From assembly GCA_947476855.1 (NCBI GenBank), contig CANJSR010000301.1, positions 1 to 6,283 on the forward strand: DNA of 6,283 bases. The letters run 5' to 3'. A program made the translations under genes and the position numbers. This DNA is from Acetobacteraceae bacterium (lineage in GTDB: Bacteria > Pseudomonadota > Alphaproteobacteria > Acetobacterales > Acetobacteraceae). The notes under the pieces were generated by a model, which saw nothing but the letters and a program-made list of their open reading frames with translations, had not been told where the DNA came from and made no database searches. This document shows positions 1-5,969 of this stretch, piece after piece (position 1 is the stretch's first letter; each line of letters opens with the position of its first letter).

Positions 1-1
1 C

Positions 2-114
2 GAGCGACGCTGCGTCCGTACCGTGCAGACCGTCGCTCAGTAAAGCGAACTTCTGGTTCGGGACACCAGGGCATGATCGCGCTGAGCGGAATCGTAACAG
101 CGCGTGAATCATGC
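2..114. other. Cluster of three stem-loops, possible structured RNA or repeat remnant
   Basis: Three inverted repeats follow one another. Stem 1 pairs GAGCGACG (2-9) perfectly with CGTCGCTC (31-38), with an inner CTGC/GCAG stem (10-13 with 25-28). Stem 2 pairs CTGGT (53-57) with ACCAG (65-69) around a 7-base loop. Stem 3 pairs GCATGAT (71-77) with ATCATGC (108-114), continued inward by CGCGCTG (78-84) with CAGCGCG (98-104), giving 14 base pairs interrupted only by a 3-base bulge at 105-107. No RNA family is recognised: the loops do not fit tRNA, and no SRP, tmRNA or RNase P signature is visible. It could be a small RNA, a REP-like palindromic repeat or an insertion-sequence end. On the minus strand a frame opens with ATG at 112-110 and runs off the left edge without a stop (37 codons), but it has no recognised similarity and is not called a gene. 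Confidence 0.4.
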
Positions 115-131
115 GATCAAACAAGAGGCCA

Positions 132-169
132 GAGCGCGCGGGCCGTTTACGGTCGGCCTGAAGGCGCTC
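132..169 (-). terminator. Terminator-like nested hairpin after the metF-glycosyltransferase operon
   Basis: Read on the minus strand, this hairpin begins 3 bases after the glycosyltransferase stop codon (175-173). The outer stem is GAGCGC (132-137) with GCGCTC (164-169); the inner stem is GGCCG (141-145) with CGGCC (154-158). Downstream on the minus strand comes TGGCCTCTTGTTTGAT, which is T-enriched but not a clean U-tract. It may therefore be a weak intrinsic terminator or a 3'-end stabilising structure. Position and strand fit the end of the metF operon. Confidence 0.4.
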
Positions 170-172
170 CAG

Positions 173-1405
173 CTACGGCAACAAGGGCTCGATCGCGCGG
201 AGCAGAAGGGCCGTCTGCCGCTTCCAGTCCATCCCGGCCATGAACCGCGCCGCCCCCTCGCCCATCGCGCGGGCGGCCTCCCGGTCGCGCCAGACGGTTT
301 CCAGCGCCTCGACCGCTTCCTCCACGTCGCTCTCCCCCCAATCCGTCGTGTCGAGGCCGCTTCGGCTGACCGGCCCCTGACGGGTCAGCGGCAAGGCGAT
401 ACCGGGGGTCCGCAGCAGATCGAGGTGCCCGGTATTGGCCGACAGGATCGTCGGGATGCCGCAGGCCATGCATTCCATGGCAACCAGGTTGGTGCCGCCC
501 TCCGCCCGGTTCGGAAACAGCGCCACATCGGCCTCCCGCAGCACATGCGGCATCGCGATATTGGGCGTAGGGCCGATGGCGATCACCGAATCGGCCGGAA
601 TACCGTTGGCGACCGCCCAACCGATCACGTCCGGCGTGCCCTCGGGCGTCGCACGCGGCGGGACCAGCCCGGGATGCGCCACCGCGTCGTTCATCAGGTC
701 CGACCAGGGGGAGTGCCAGGCGGTCAGCAGCAACGCCTCGGGATGACGGCGATGAAAGGCGCGGAAGGCGGCCAGCGCCAGGTCCTGGCCCTTCCGCAGT
801 TCCAGCTTCCCGCCCGAGAACACGACGAACCGATCCCGCCCCAGCAACCCCGCCCTCGGCGCCGGATGGAACAGGCTGGTGTCGATCCCCTGCAGAACGG
901 TCGTCGTGGCATGGATACCGTTGGCGCGCAGCACGCGCTCGTTCCACGCCGACCCAGCGATCACCAAAGGAAATTCCCTCGCCAGCGCTCGGCCCTCCGG
1001 GCTGAGCGTCGCTTCTTCCAGGAATGCCACGCCGACCTGGGGATTGCCGACCAGGTGCTTCCCATGCGCGGCCACACCCGCGCCGGCGAAATCACGGCCG
1101 ATGCCGGACAGGACCGGCGCCTCGACCTCCAGCAACGGTTCCGCGGTCGATGCCAGGGCCGCCCAGACATCGCGGGACCGGCTGAGCACCGGCAGCACCC
1201 GCGCCTCCCGCAACGGGTCCAGCACCAGGTCGTCCATGGAGAAGACCTGCCCGGCGACCGGCGCGAACACCGGATGATCCGCCAGCGCGAGGGCCAGGTT
1301 CAGCCCGTTGACGCCCCAGCCGAAGAAACTGGACACGCCCCAGCAGAACACCAGCGGCGTGCGCCCGTCCGCGGGCGCGATCCCCAGGATCGGCAGGTCG
1401 CGCAT
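173..1405 (-). CDS. GT-B fold glycosyltransferase, group 1 (GT4-like)
   Basis: A 410-residue protein with the layout of a family 4-like retaining glycosyltransferase, which transfers a sugar from a nucleotide-sugar donor to a glycan, lipid or protein acceptor in the cytoplasm. The N-terminal Rossmann half opens with a glycine-rich stretch (GWGVNGLNL, 29-37). The linker strand carries FSGGKLELRKGQD (196-208), matching the usual donor-binding G-G-x-x-x-x-K-G region. The C-terminal half has the nucleotide-sugar loop FPNRAEGGTNLVAMECMACG (297-316). Here the two glutamates (E302, E311) are separated by eight residues rather than the classical seven. No signal peptide or membrane segment is seen. 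The ATG at 1405-1403 is chosen because it overlaps the metF stop by one base (TGATG), indicating translational coupling; the same frame stays open further upstream, but only inside metF. Donor and acceptor cannot be read from the sequence. The family call is secure; the role in surface polysaccharide or glycolipid synthesis is inference. Confidence 0.88.
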   Translation of the reverse strand: MRDLPILGIAPADGRTPLVFCWGVSSFFGWGVNGLNLALALADHPVFAPVAGQVFSMDDLVLDPLREARVLPVLSRSRDVWAALASTAEPLLEVEAPVLSGIGRDFAGAGVAAHGKHLVGNPQVGVAFLEEATLSPEGRALAREFPLVIAGSAWNERVLRANGIHATTTVLQGIDTSLFHPAPRAGLLGRDRFVVFSGGKLELRKGQDLALAAFRAFHRRHPEALLLTAWHSPWSDLMNDAVAHPGLVPPRATPEGTPDVIGWAVANGIPADSVIAIGPTPNIAMPHVLREADVALFPNRAEGGTNLVAMECMACGIPTILSANTGHLDLLRTPGIALPLTRQGPVSRSGLDTTDWGESDVEEAVEALETVWRDREAARAMGEGAARFMAGMDWKRQTALLLRAIEPLLP

Positions 1406-2361
1406 CAGGCGACCGGTTGACCTCCGACGGGACGCACACCCAGCAGATGCGCGATCGCATAGGTCAGGTCGGGGCGGTTCAGCGTGTAGAAGTGGAATTC
1501 GTCCACGCCATTGGCCTGCAACAGCCGCACCTGCTCCGCCGCCACGACCATGCCGATCATGCGCCGAGTCTCCGGGTCGTCGTCCGTGCCCTCGAAGATA
1601 TGCCCCATCCAGGCGGGGACGGACGCACCGCACATCGCCGAGAACCGGGCCGCTTGCGCATAGTTCGACACCGGCATGATCCCCGGCACGATCGGTGCGG
1701 TGATCCCGGCGGCGAGGCAACGGTCCAGGAACCGCAGATAGGTGTCGGTATCAAAGAAGTACTGCGTGATCGCCCGCGTCGCGCCGGCGTCGAGCTTGCG
1801 CTTCAGATTGTCGAGATCATCCTCGGCGCTGCGCGCGGTCGGGTGGGTTTCCGGGTAGGCGGCGGCCGAAATCTCGAAATCGGCGATCTTGCGCAGGCCG
1901 GCGATCAGGTCGGCGGCGAAGGCATAGCCGCCGGGATGCGGGGCATACGTCGTGCCGGGCGGGGGGTCGCCGCGCAGGGCGACGATGTGGCGGACGCCGG
2001 CCGCCCAATACTGGCGGGCGACGTCATCGACCTCCTGCCGGGTCGCGCCGACGCAGGTCAGATGCGCCGCTGGGGTCAGGTCGGTATCGGTCACGATGCG
2101 CGCGACCGTCGCATGCGTCCGCGCCTGGGTCGTACCGCCGGCGCCGTAGGTCACGGACACGAAGCGCGGCATCATTGGCGCCAGGCGCTGAATGCAGGCC
2201 CAAAGCTGCTGTTCCAGCGCCTCGGTGCGGGGCGGGAAGAATTCAAAGGACAGCTTCGGCGGCGGCTGCTCCGCGTCACGGGCGGGCAGCGACCGGAAAC
2301 GAGGGCCGGTCAGCCAACGTTGCAGGGTGGGGACATCGGTGGGGGCGCGGTCTTGGCTCAT
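1405..2361 (-). CDS. metF: 5,10-methylenetetrahydrofolate reductase (MetF)
   Basis: This 318-residue flavoenzyme reduces 5,10-methylene-tetrahydrofolate to 5-methyl-tetrahydrofolate, the methyl donor for methionine synthesis. It is a TIM-barrel protein of normal bacterial MetF length. Conserved blocks appear in order: SFEFFPP with the catalytic-position Glu (E40), VSVTYGAGG (68-76), HLTC (100-103), ALRGD (128-132) with the flavin-region Asp, AAAYPETHP (166-174), DAGATRAITQYFFD (191-204) with the folate-binding-region Gln (Q200), PIVPGIMP (223-230) and FHFYTLNR (289-296). The ATG at 2361-2359 leaves about 36 residues before the FEFFPP block, longer than in E. coli MetF but plausible. A weak GGA lies 10 bases upstream, and the longer open frame upstream lacks MetF similarity. 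The gene is the first of a two-gene operon with the glycosyltransferase. No riboswitch is visible in the short leader, and no metH is in view. Confidence 0.96.
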   Translation of the reverse strand: MSQDRAPTDVPTLQRWLTGPRFRSLPARDAEQPPPKLSFEFFPPRTEALEQQLWACIQRLAPMMPRFVSVTYGAGGTTQARTHATVARIVTDTDLTPAAHLTCVGATRQEVDDVARQYWAAGVRHIVALRGDPPPGTTYAPHPGGYAFAADLIAGLRKIADFEISAAAYPETHPTARSAEDDLDNLKRKLDAGATRAITQYFFDTDTYLRFLDRCLAAGITAPIVPGIMPVSNYAQAARFSAMCGASVPAWMGHIFEGTDDDPETRRMIGMVVAAEQVRLLQANGVDEFHFYTLNRPDLTYAIAHLLGVRPVGGQPVA

Positions 2362-2487
2362 GGTGACGGAATCCAAGGTTTCGGGGCGAAGTGCAAGCAA
2401 AACGATGGGGCTTTGCCCAACACTTTCCCACCGCTGGCCAAGACCGCCGCCTCCGCCTACGCTCCGCCCCAGTACACAGGAGGCAGC
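2362..2487. promoter_or_regulatory. Divergent intergenic region between metF and the CoA-transferase
   Basis: This 126-base spacer must supply 5' signals for both divergent genes. The plus-strand gene has a full Shine-Dalgarno AGGAGG at 2478-2483, four bases before its ATG, which fixes that start. For metF only a weak GGA (2374-2372, minus strand) is seen. No pair of -35/-10 hexamers stands out on either strand. A short TGGG/CCCA hairpin (2406-2409 with 2416-2419) is too small to interpret. Promoter content is inferred from gene arrangement. Confidence 0.5.
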
Positions 2488-3660
2488 ATGAGCACGGGTC
2501 CCCTCTCTCGTTTCAAGGTTATCGACCTCACGCGGGTCCGCGCGGGTCCGACCTGTGTGCGCCAGTTGGCCGACTGGGGCGCGGACGTGATCAAGATCGA
2601 ATCCCCCGGCGGCGATTCCGGCCTGGGCGGAGAGCGCCACGGCCCCGACTTCCAGAACCTGCACCGCAACAAGCGCAGCCTGACGTTGAACCTGAAGGAA
2701 CCTCAGGGCGTGGAGGTCATGAACCGCCTCGTCGCCCAGGCCGATGTGGTGGTGGAGAATTACCGCCCCGACGTGAAGTTCCGCCTCGGCGTCGACTATG
2801 AAAGCCTGCGGAAGATCAACAAGCGGATCGTCTACGCCTCGATCTCGGGCTTCGGCCAGGACGGGCCGTATCGGGAGCGTCCGGGCTTCGACCAGATCGC
2901 GCAGGGCATGGGCGGGTTGATGTCCATCACCGGCCTGCCGGGCCAGGGCCCGGTGCGGGTGGGCATCCCCGTCGCCGACCTGACCGCCGGCATCTTCGCC
3001 GCCATGGGCATCCTGATCGCGCTGCTGGAACGGGAACAGTCAGGCGAGGGCCAATGGGTCCAGTCCTCCCTGTTGGCCGCCCAGATTTCGATGCTGGATT
3101 TCCAGGCCGCCCGCTGGACCATCGCCAAGGAAGTGCCGGAGCAAGCGGGCAACAACCACCCGACCTCCATCCCGACCGGCGTGTTCCAGACCAAGGACGG
3201 CTACATCAACATCGCCGCCGCCGGCGAAGACATCTACCGCCGTCTCTGCAAGGCCCTCGGCGCCGAACAACTGATCGAGGACCCGCGGTTCCTGAACGGG
3301 AAGCTCCGGTCCACCAACCGCGACGCGATGAACGCGGAAATCGAGAAGATCACCGTCGACCGCACCTCGGCCGACTGGATCGAGCGGTTGAACGCCCAGG
3401 GCGTGCCCTCAGGTCCGATCTACAAGATGAATGAGGTGTTCGAGGACGCGCAGGTCAAGCATCTCGGCATCGCCCGCAAGGTACACCACAATGTGCTGGG
3501 CGACGTGGAGGTGATCGGCCAGCCCATCGAGCTGTCCCGCACCCCCTGGACCATCCGCTCCGCCACCCCGGAACTGGGGGAGCACACGGACCAGATCCTG
3601 GGCGAACTCGGCTACGACGCCGGCGCGATCGCGGCGATGAAGGAGAAGAAGGTCGTCTGA
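2488..3660 (+). CDS. Class III (CaiB/BaiF family) CoA-transferase
   Basis: A 390-residue protein of the formyl-CoA transferase/CaiB/BaiF family, which moves CoA from an acyl-CoA donor to a carboxylic acid through an aspartyl-CoA thioester intermediate. The N-terminal block VIDLTRVRAGPTCVRQLADW with GADVIKIESPGGD (11-43) is the family's CoA-binding opening. NKRSLTLNLK (61-70) and VVENYRPD (88-95) follow. The predicted catalytic Asp is D164 in VGIPVADLTAG, aligning with Asp169 of formyl-CoA transferase. GYINIAAAGEDIYRRLCKALG (238-258) and the C-terminal PSGPIYKMNEVFED (307-320) are also typical. Length is normal and the protein is cytoplasmic. The start is fixed by AGGAGG four bases upstream; the same reading frame stays open far upstream, but that part is antisense to metF. 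The acyl substrate is not predictable: no decarboxylase, dehydrogenase or transporter partner lies beside it, so a specific name such as frc is not justified. Confidence 0.93.
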   Translation: MSTGPLSRFKVIDLTRVRAGPTCVRQLADWGADVIKIESPGGDSGLGGERHGPDFQNLHRNKRSLTLNLKEPQGVEVMNRLVAQADVVVENYRPDVKFRLGVDYESLRKINKRIVYASISGFGQDGPYRERPGFDQIAQGMGGLMSITGLPGQGPVRVGIPVADLTAGIFAAMGILIALLEREQSGEGQWVQSSLLAAQISMLDFQAARWTIAKEVPEQAGNNHPTSIPTGVFQTKDGYINIAAAGEDIYRRLCKALGAEQLIEDPRFLNGKLRSTNRDAMNAEIEKITVDRTSADWIERLNAQGVPSGPIYKMNEVFEDAQVKHLGIARKVHHNVLGDVEVIGQPIELSRTPWTIRSATPELGEHTDQILGELGYDAGAIAAMKEKKVV

Positions 3661-3666
3661 CCCGCT

Positions 3667-3696
3667 GTGCGGGAGGGGCCTTCGCCTCTCCCGCGC
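3667..3696 (+). terminator. Hairpin terminator candidate after the CoA-transferase
   Basis: Starting 6 bases after the stop codon, GCGGGAGGGGC (3669-3679) pairs with GCCTCTCCCGC (3684-3694) around a CTTC loop. The only weak pair in this 11-bp stem is one G-T; two outer pairs (3667-3696, 3668-3695) may extend it. The hairpin is very stable, but no U-tract follows (the next bases are GGTCCGACC), so it may act as a weak intrinsic terminator, an mRNA 3'-end protector, or work with Rho. Confidence 0.55.
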
Positions 3697-3745
3697 GGTC
3701 CGACCTCGTGCCGCTTGCCTCGGGGTCTGGGCTTGGGCTAAACAA

Positions 3746-3760
3746 GAACATATAAGGAAC
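3746..3760. promoter_or_regulatory. LexA-like SOS box (GAAC-N7-GAAC) upstream of uppP
   Basis: The sequence GAACATATAAGGAAC is an exact GAAC-N7-GAAC direct repeat, the complement of GTTC-N7-GTTC, which is the established LexA recognition form in alphaproteobacteria such as Rhizobium and Rhodobacter. It lies in the 180-base spacer, 80 bases before the uppP ATG. It encloses a -10-like TATAAG (3751-3756), as would suit repression by occlusion. No good -35 hexamer is found at 16-18 bases from it. Chance occurrence of this 8-base pattern in a spacer this short is low but not negligible. That it regulates uppP is inference. Confidence 0.5.
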
Positions 3761-3840
3761 ACGCATACCCCGATCCCTGGGGCTGTGCGACTCGTTCAGC
3801 CGGCGCATAAGGCCGCGATAACCATCGGAGCATCGGCGCC

Positions 3841-4638
3841 ATGCAGGCGATGTTGGAGGCGGCCCTGCTGGGCCTCGTGGAAGCACTGACGGAATTCCTG
3901 CCCGTCTCCTCCACCGGTCATCTCATCATCGCGGCCGAACTGCTGAACTTCGACGGCCCGCCCGGCAAAGTGTTTGAGGTTGTGATCCAGGCCGGTGCCG
4001 TGCTGGCGATCCTGGTCACCTATTTCCGCCGCTTCTGGGATGTGCTGCTGGGCCTGGGCAAGGACCCGGCCGCGCGCCGCTTCGCGACCGCCATCGCGCT
4101 GGCCTTCCTGCCAGCCGCGCTGATCGGCGTCGTCGCCCACAAATACATCAAGTTCTATTTGTTCAACCCGACGGTCGTGGCCCTTGCCCTGATCCTGGGC
4201 GGCATCGCGATCCTGGTGATCGAGCGTGTGCGCCCCGTCCCCACCGTCAACCAGATCGAGAACTTCACCCCCCGCCTCGCGCTCGGCATTGGCCTGATCC
4301 AGTGCGTCGCCATGATCCCCGGCGTCTCCCGCTCGGGCGCGACGATCCTGGGGGCGCTGCTGATGGGGGTGACCCGGCGGGCGGCGGCCGAGTTTTCGTT
4401 CTTCCTCGCGGTGCCCACCCTGGCGGGCGCCGCGGTCTACGACCTGTACAAGAACCGGGACGGGCTGTCGGCGGATGGGATGGAGCTGATCGCGATCGGC
4501 TTCATCACGACCTTCCTGGCATCCTTGTGGGTCATCCGCTGGTTCGTGGGCTTCGTCAGCCGCCGCGGCTTCGCGCCCTTCGCCTGGTACCGGATCGTCG
4601 CCGGCACCGTTCTGCTGGCGGCGATCCTGATCCCGTGA
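3841..4638 (+). CDS. uppP: Undecaprenyl-diphosphatase UppP (BacA)
   Basis: A 265-residue polytopic inner-membrane enzyme that dephosphorylates undecaprenyl diphosphate to the monophosphate, recycling the lipid carrier for peptidoglycan and surface polysaccharides; family members confer bacitracin resistance when overexpressed. Both family signatures are intact: the first block VEALTEFLPVSSTGH (13-27) has the paired glutamates E14 and E18 and H27; the second, PGVSRSGAT (160-168), has the catalytic-region Arg R164 and flanking serines. Several hydrophobic segments fit the family's multi-helix membrane fold (about 46-62, 83-99, 110-127, 183-200, 215-233, 246-264). Length matches the family. A GGAG at 3827-3830 sits 10 bases before the ATG; a second ATG at 3850 is a possible alternative start. 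The gene is apparently monocistronic, with a LexA-like box upstream and a convergent TPR-like gene 6 bases beyond its stop. Confidence 0.96.
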   Translation: MQAMLEAALLGLVEALTEFLPVSSTGHLIIAAELLNFDGPPGKVFEVVIQAGAVLAILVTYFRRFWDVLLGLGKDPAARRFATAIALAFLPAALIGVVAHKYIKFYLFNPTVVALALILGGIAILVIERVRPVPTVNQIENFTPRLALGIGLIQCVAMIPGVSRSGATILGALLMGVTRRAAAEFSFFLAVPTLAGAAVYDLYKNRDGLSADGMELIAIGFITTFLASLWVIRWFVGFVSRRGFAPFAWYRIVAGTVLLAAILIP

Positions 4639-4644
4639 CGCGCC

Positions 4645-5778
4645 TCAGCGATGCGTGATGATGGAGGGATTCCGGAACGGGCTTTGGATCAACGCCGATC
4701 CGCCGCGCCAGTTCAGCAGGAAATACAGCGTCGCCACCTCGGCATAGTTCTCGAACGAGTCGTTCGTCTGGAAGGCGTTCCGGCGCATCCGTTCCGCCCC
4801 TTCCAGATCGTTGACCATCGCGCGGGCTCCGGCGCGATAATACCAGGCGCTGGAGTTGTCGGGGTTCACGACCAGCGCCTTTTCCAGCAGCATCTCCGCC
4901 TCCTTCGCCCGGTTCAGGCCCAACAGGGCGACGCCCTGGGTCATGTATGCGGTGGATATCAGGACGCGGTTGTCTGCCGGCGCCCGCGCGATCATGTCCC
5001 GCATCCGGTTGTGGGCCGGTTCAAATGCCTGCAACTGGATTTCGGTGAAGGCCGCGTTGAGCACGGCCACCCAGTTCTCATGCGAGGAGTGGATCGCGCG
5101 CTGGAACATGGCCTGGGCGCCGGCCACATCGCCACTGAACAGGGTGATCAGGCCATCGATATTCTCCAGCAGGGATCGGTCAAAGCTCACGGGAATCGCG
5201 GGAAGGCTGGTCTTGGCGCGCGCCGACATGGCCTTGGCGGCGGTCAGGTCCCCGGCCGCCGCGCCTTCCTGCATCAGATGCAGGGTGGTGCCATAGGGTG
5301 CCAGGTGGAACGAACCGGACAGCGAACAGCGACGGACGAAGTCGATCAGGGATTCGTCGTCCTTTGGATACAGGAGCGTGCGGAACGGTCCCACGGTCTT
5401 GCCACGGCCGGTGACCAGCGCGCCGACGCGTCCCTTGTCGGTGAACAGGGCCAGGCGCAGGCGATCAGACCGATAGCCGAGGTCGACCTCGATCGCATGG
5501 GCGAGGTCATCGGCCTTCAGCAGGGAGCCCAAAGCGCGGGTGACTCCGATTTCCCGCTGGGTGCGGATTTCAGGCGGGATGATGATCGAGACGATGTCGG
5601 CCACCCGGTTGAGTTCGGCGGCGAACTCATTCTCGACCGTTTCCTGGTCGATGCTCGTCTTCTCGATCGCCGGGACCTCCGCCACTTCGACGATGACCTG
5701 GCCGGAGTTCCGGATCGTGTCGAATGTCAGCAGGCCGAACGCCATGGCGACCGCCACGAACAGCGTCGTCAGATCCAT
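4645..5778 (-). CDS. Membrane-anchored TPR-like repeat protein of unknown function
   Basis: A 377-residue protein that I do not recognise as a named family. It begins with an uncleaved-looking signal anchor (hydrophobic residues about 4-19, LTTLFVAVAMAFGLLT) with no cleavage motif. A linker and mixed alpha/beta stretch (about 45-170) with no known motif follow. Then come about four helical-pair units of 34-36 residues (roughly 203-236, 237-270, 271-306, 307-340). The third, with TQGVALLGLNRAKEAEMLLEKALVVNPDN, fits the TPR pattern best. Such repeats usually bind protein partners. The ATG at 5778-5776 is preferred because AGAGG (5789-5785) sits six bases before it and it opens directly into the anchor; an upstream ATG at 5829 would add 17 charged residues and has no clear ribosome site. 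The gene converges on uppP with a 6-base gap and is divergent from rplM. Protein reality is well supported by composition and repeats; function is unknown. Confidence 0.82.
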   Translation of the reverse strand: MDLTTLFVAVAMAFGLLTFDTIRNSGQVIVEVAEVPAIEKTSIDQETVENEFAAELNRVADIVSIIIPPEIRTQREIGVTRALGSLLKADDLAHAIEVDLGYRSDRLRLALFTDKGRVGALVTGRGKTVGPFRTLLYPKDDESLIDFVRRCSLSGSFHLAPYGTTLHLMQEGAAAGDLTAAKAMSARAKTSLPAIPVSFDRSLLENIDGLITLFSGDVAGAQAMFQRAIHSSHENWVAVLNAAFTEIQLQAFEPAHNRMRDMIARAPADNRVLISTAYMTQGVALLGLNRAKEAEMLLEKALVVNPDNSSAWYYRAGARAMVNDLEGAERMRRNAFQTNDSFENYAEVATLYFLLNWRGGSALIQSPFRNPSIITHR

Positions 5779-5873
5779 CTCGTACCTCTGTTGTACCTTG
5801 ATTTCGCTTCGTAATAATGTCTCGCACAATCAACCGGACGGCGCCAGTCCCGGATGGCGTCTGGTGGCATCGG

Positions 5874-5899
5874 TGTTGTGGTATTATATTACCACAACA
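5874..5899. promoter_or_regulatory. 26-bp palindrome, candidate operator between the TPR-like gene and rplM
   Basis: Arms TGTTGTGGTA (5874-5883) and TACCACAACA (5890-5899) are perfect 10-base inverted repeats around TTATAT, in an AT-rich island within GC-rich DNA. The right end lies seven bases before the rplM -35 hexamer, and the left end 95 bases before the TPR-like gene's start. No T-run follows on either strand, so it does not look like a terminator; a dimeric-regulator operator is the likeliest reading. The TGGTA/TACCA halves recall GntR-type operators and the AT-rich centre recalls Fur/Zur-type sites, but it matches neither well enough to name a regulator. Confidence 0.6.
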
Positions 5900-5906
5900 A
5901 AACACC

Positions 5907-5935
5907 TTGACCGTTCAATGCCCTGCCCTCATAAG
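5907..5935 (+). promoter_or_regulatory. Sigma70-type promoter of rplM
   Basis: TTGACC (5907-5912, five of six matches to TTGACA) is followed after exactly 17 bases by CATAAG (5930-5935, four of six matches to TATAAT). Transcription would start near 5942, giving a leader of about 28 bases before the rplM ATG at 5970. This is the best promoter in the window and suits a highly expressed ribosomal gene. Confidence 0.7.
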
Positions 5936-5969
5936 GCGCGTCTATTCATCAACAGGCTTCATCGAACCG

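Noticed and set aside
53..69. T-arm-like hairpin suggesting a tRNA
   Set aside because: The stem of 5 with a loop of 7 resembles a T-arm in size, but the loop TCGGGAC is not the TTCRANN consensus and no acceptor, D or anticodon arms can be arranged around it.
104..1420. Long plus-strand open frame (438 codons) opposite the glycosyltransferase
   Set aside because: Its translation is rich in Arg, Gln, Pro and Gly with no motif, as expected from reading antisense to a GC-rich gene; the minus-strand frame has a full set of glycosyltransferase motifs.
1417..2487. In-frame upstream extension of the CoA-transferase (about 357 extra codons)
   Set aside because: It lies antisense to metF, lacks any domain similarity, and the AGGAGG site at 2478-2483 plus the family N-terminus place the start at 2488.
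3806..3811. CATAAG as a second -10 element for uppP, identical to the rplM -10
   Set aside because: The hexamer 17 bases upstream (CTGTGC, 3783-3788) is a poor -35, so a promoter here is not supported.
3455..3886. Minus-strand open frame across the CoA-transferase end and uppP start
   Set aside because: Arg/Pro/Ser-rich shadow translation spanning two well-supported plus-strand genes; it has no ribosome-binding site or similarity.
4651..5814. Plus-strand open frame opposite the TPR-like gene
   Set aside because: Low-complexity Arg/Gly/Gln/His-rich shadow translation with no motif; the minus-strand frame has a membrane anchor, a ribosome-binding site and TPR-like repeats.
5837..5861. Small hairpin (CGCCA 5842-5846 with TGGCG 5855-5859) upstream of the TPR-like gene
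   Set aside because: A five-base-pair stem in GC-rich DNA is expected by chance and has no associated signal.
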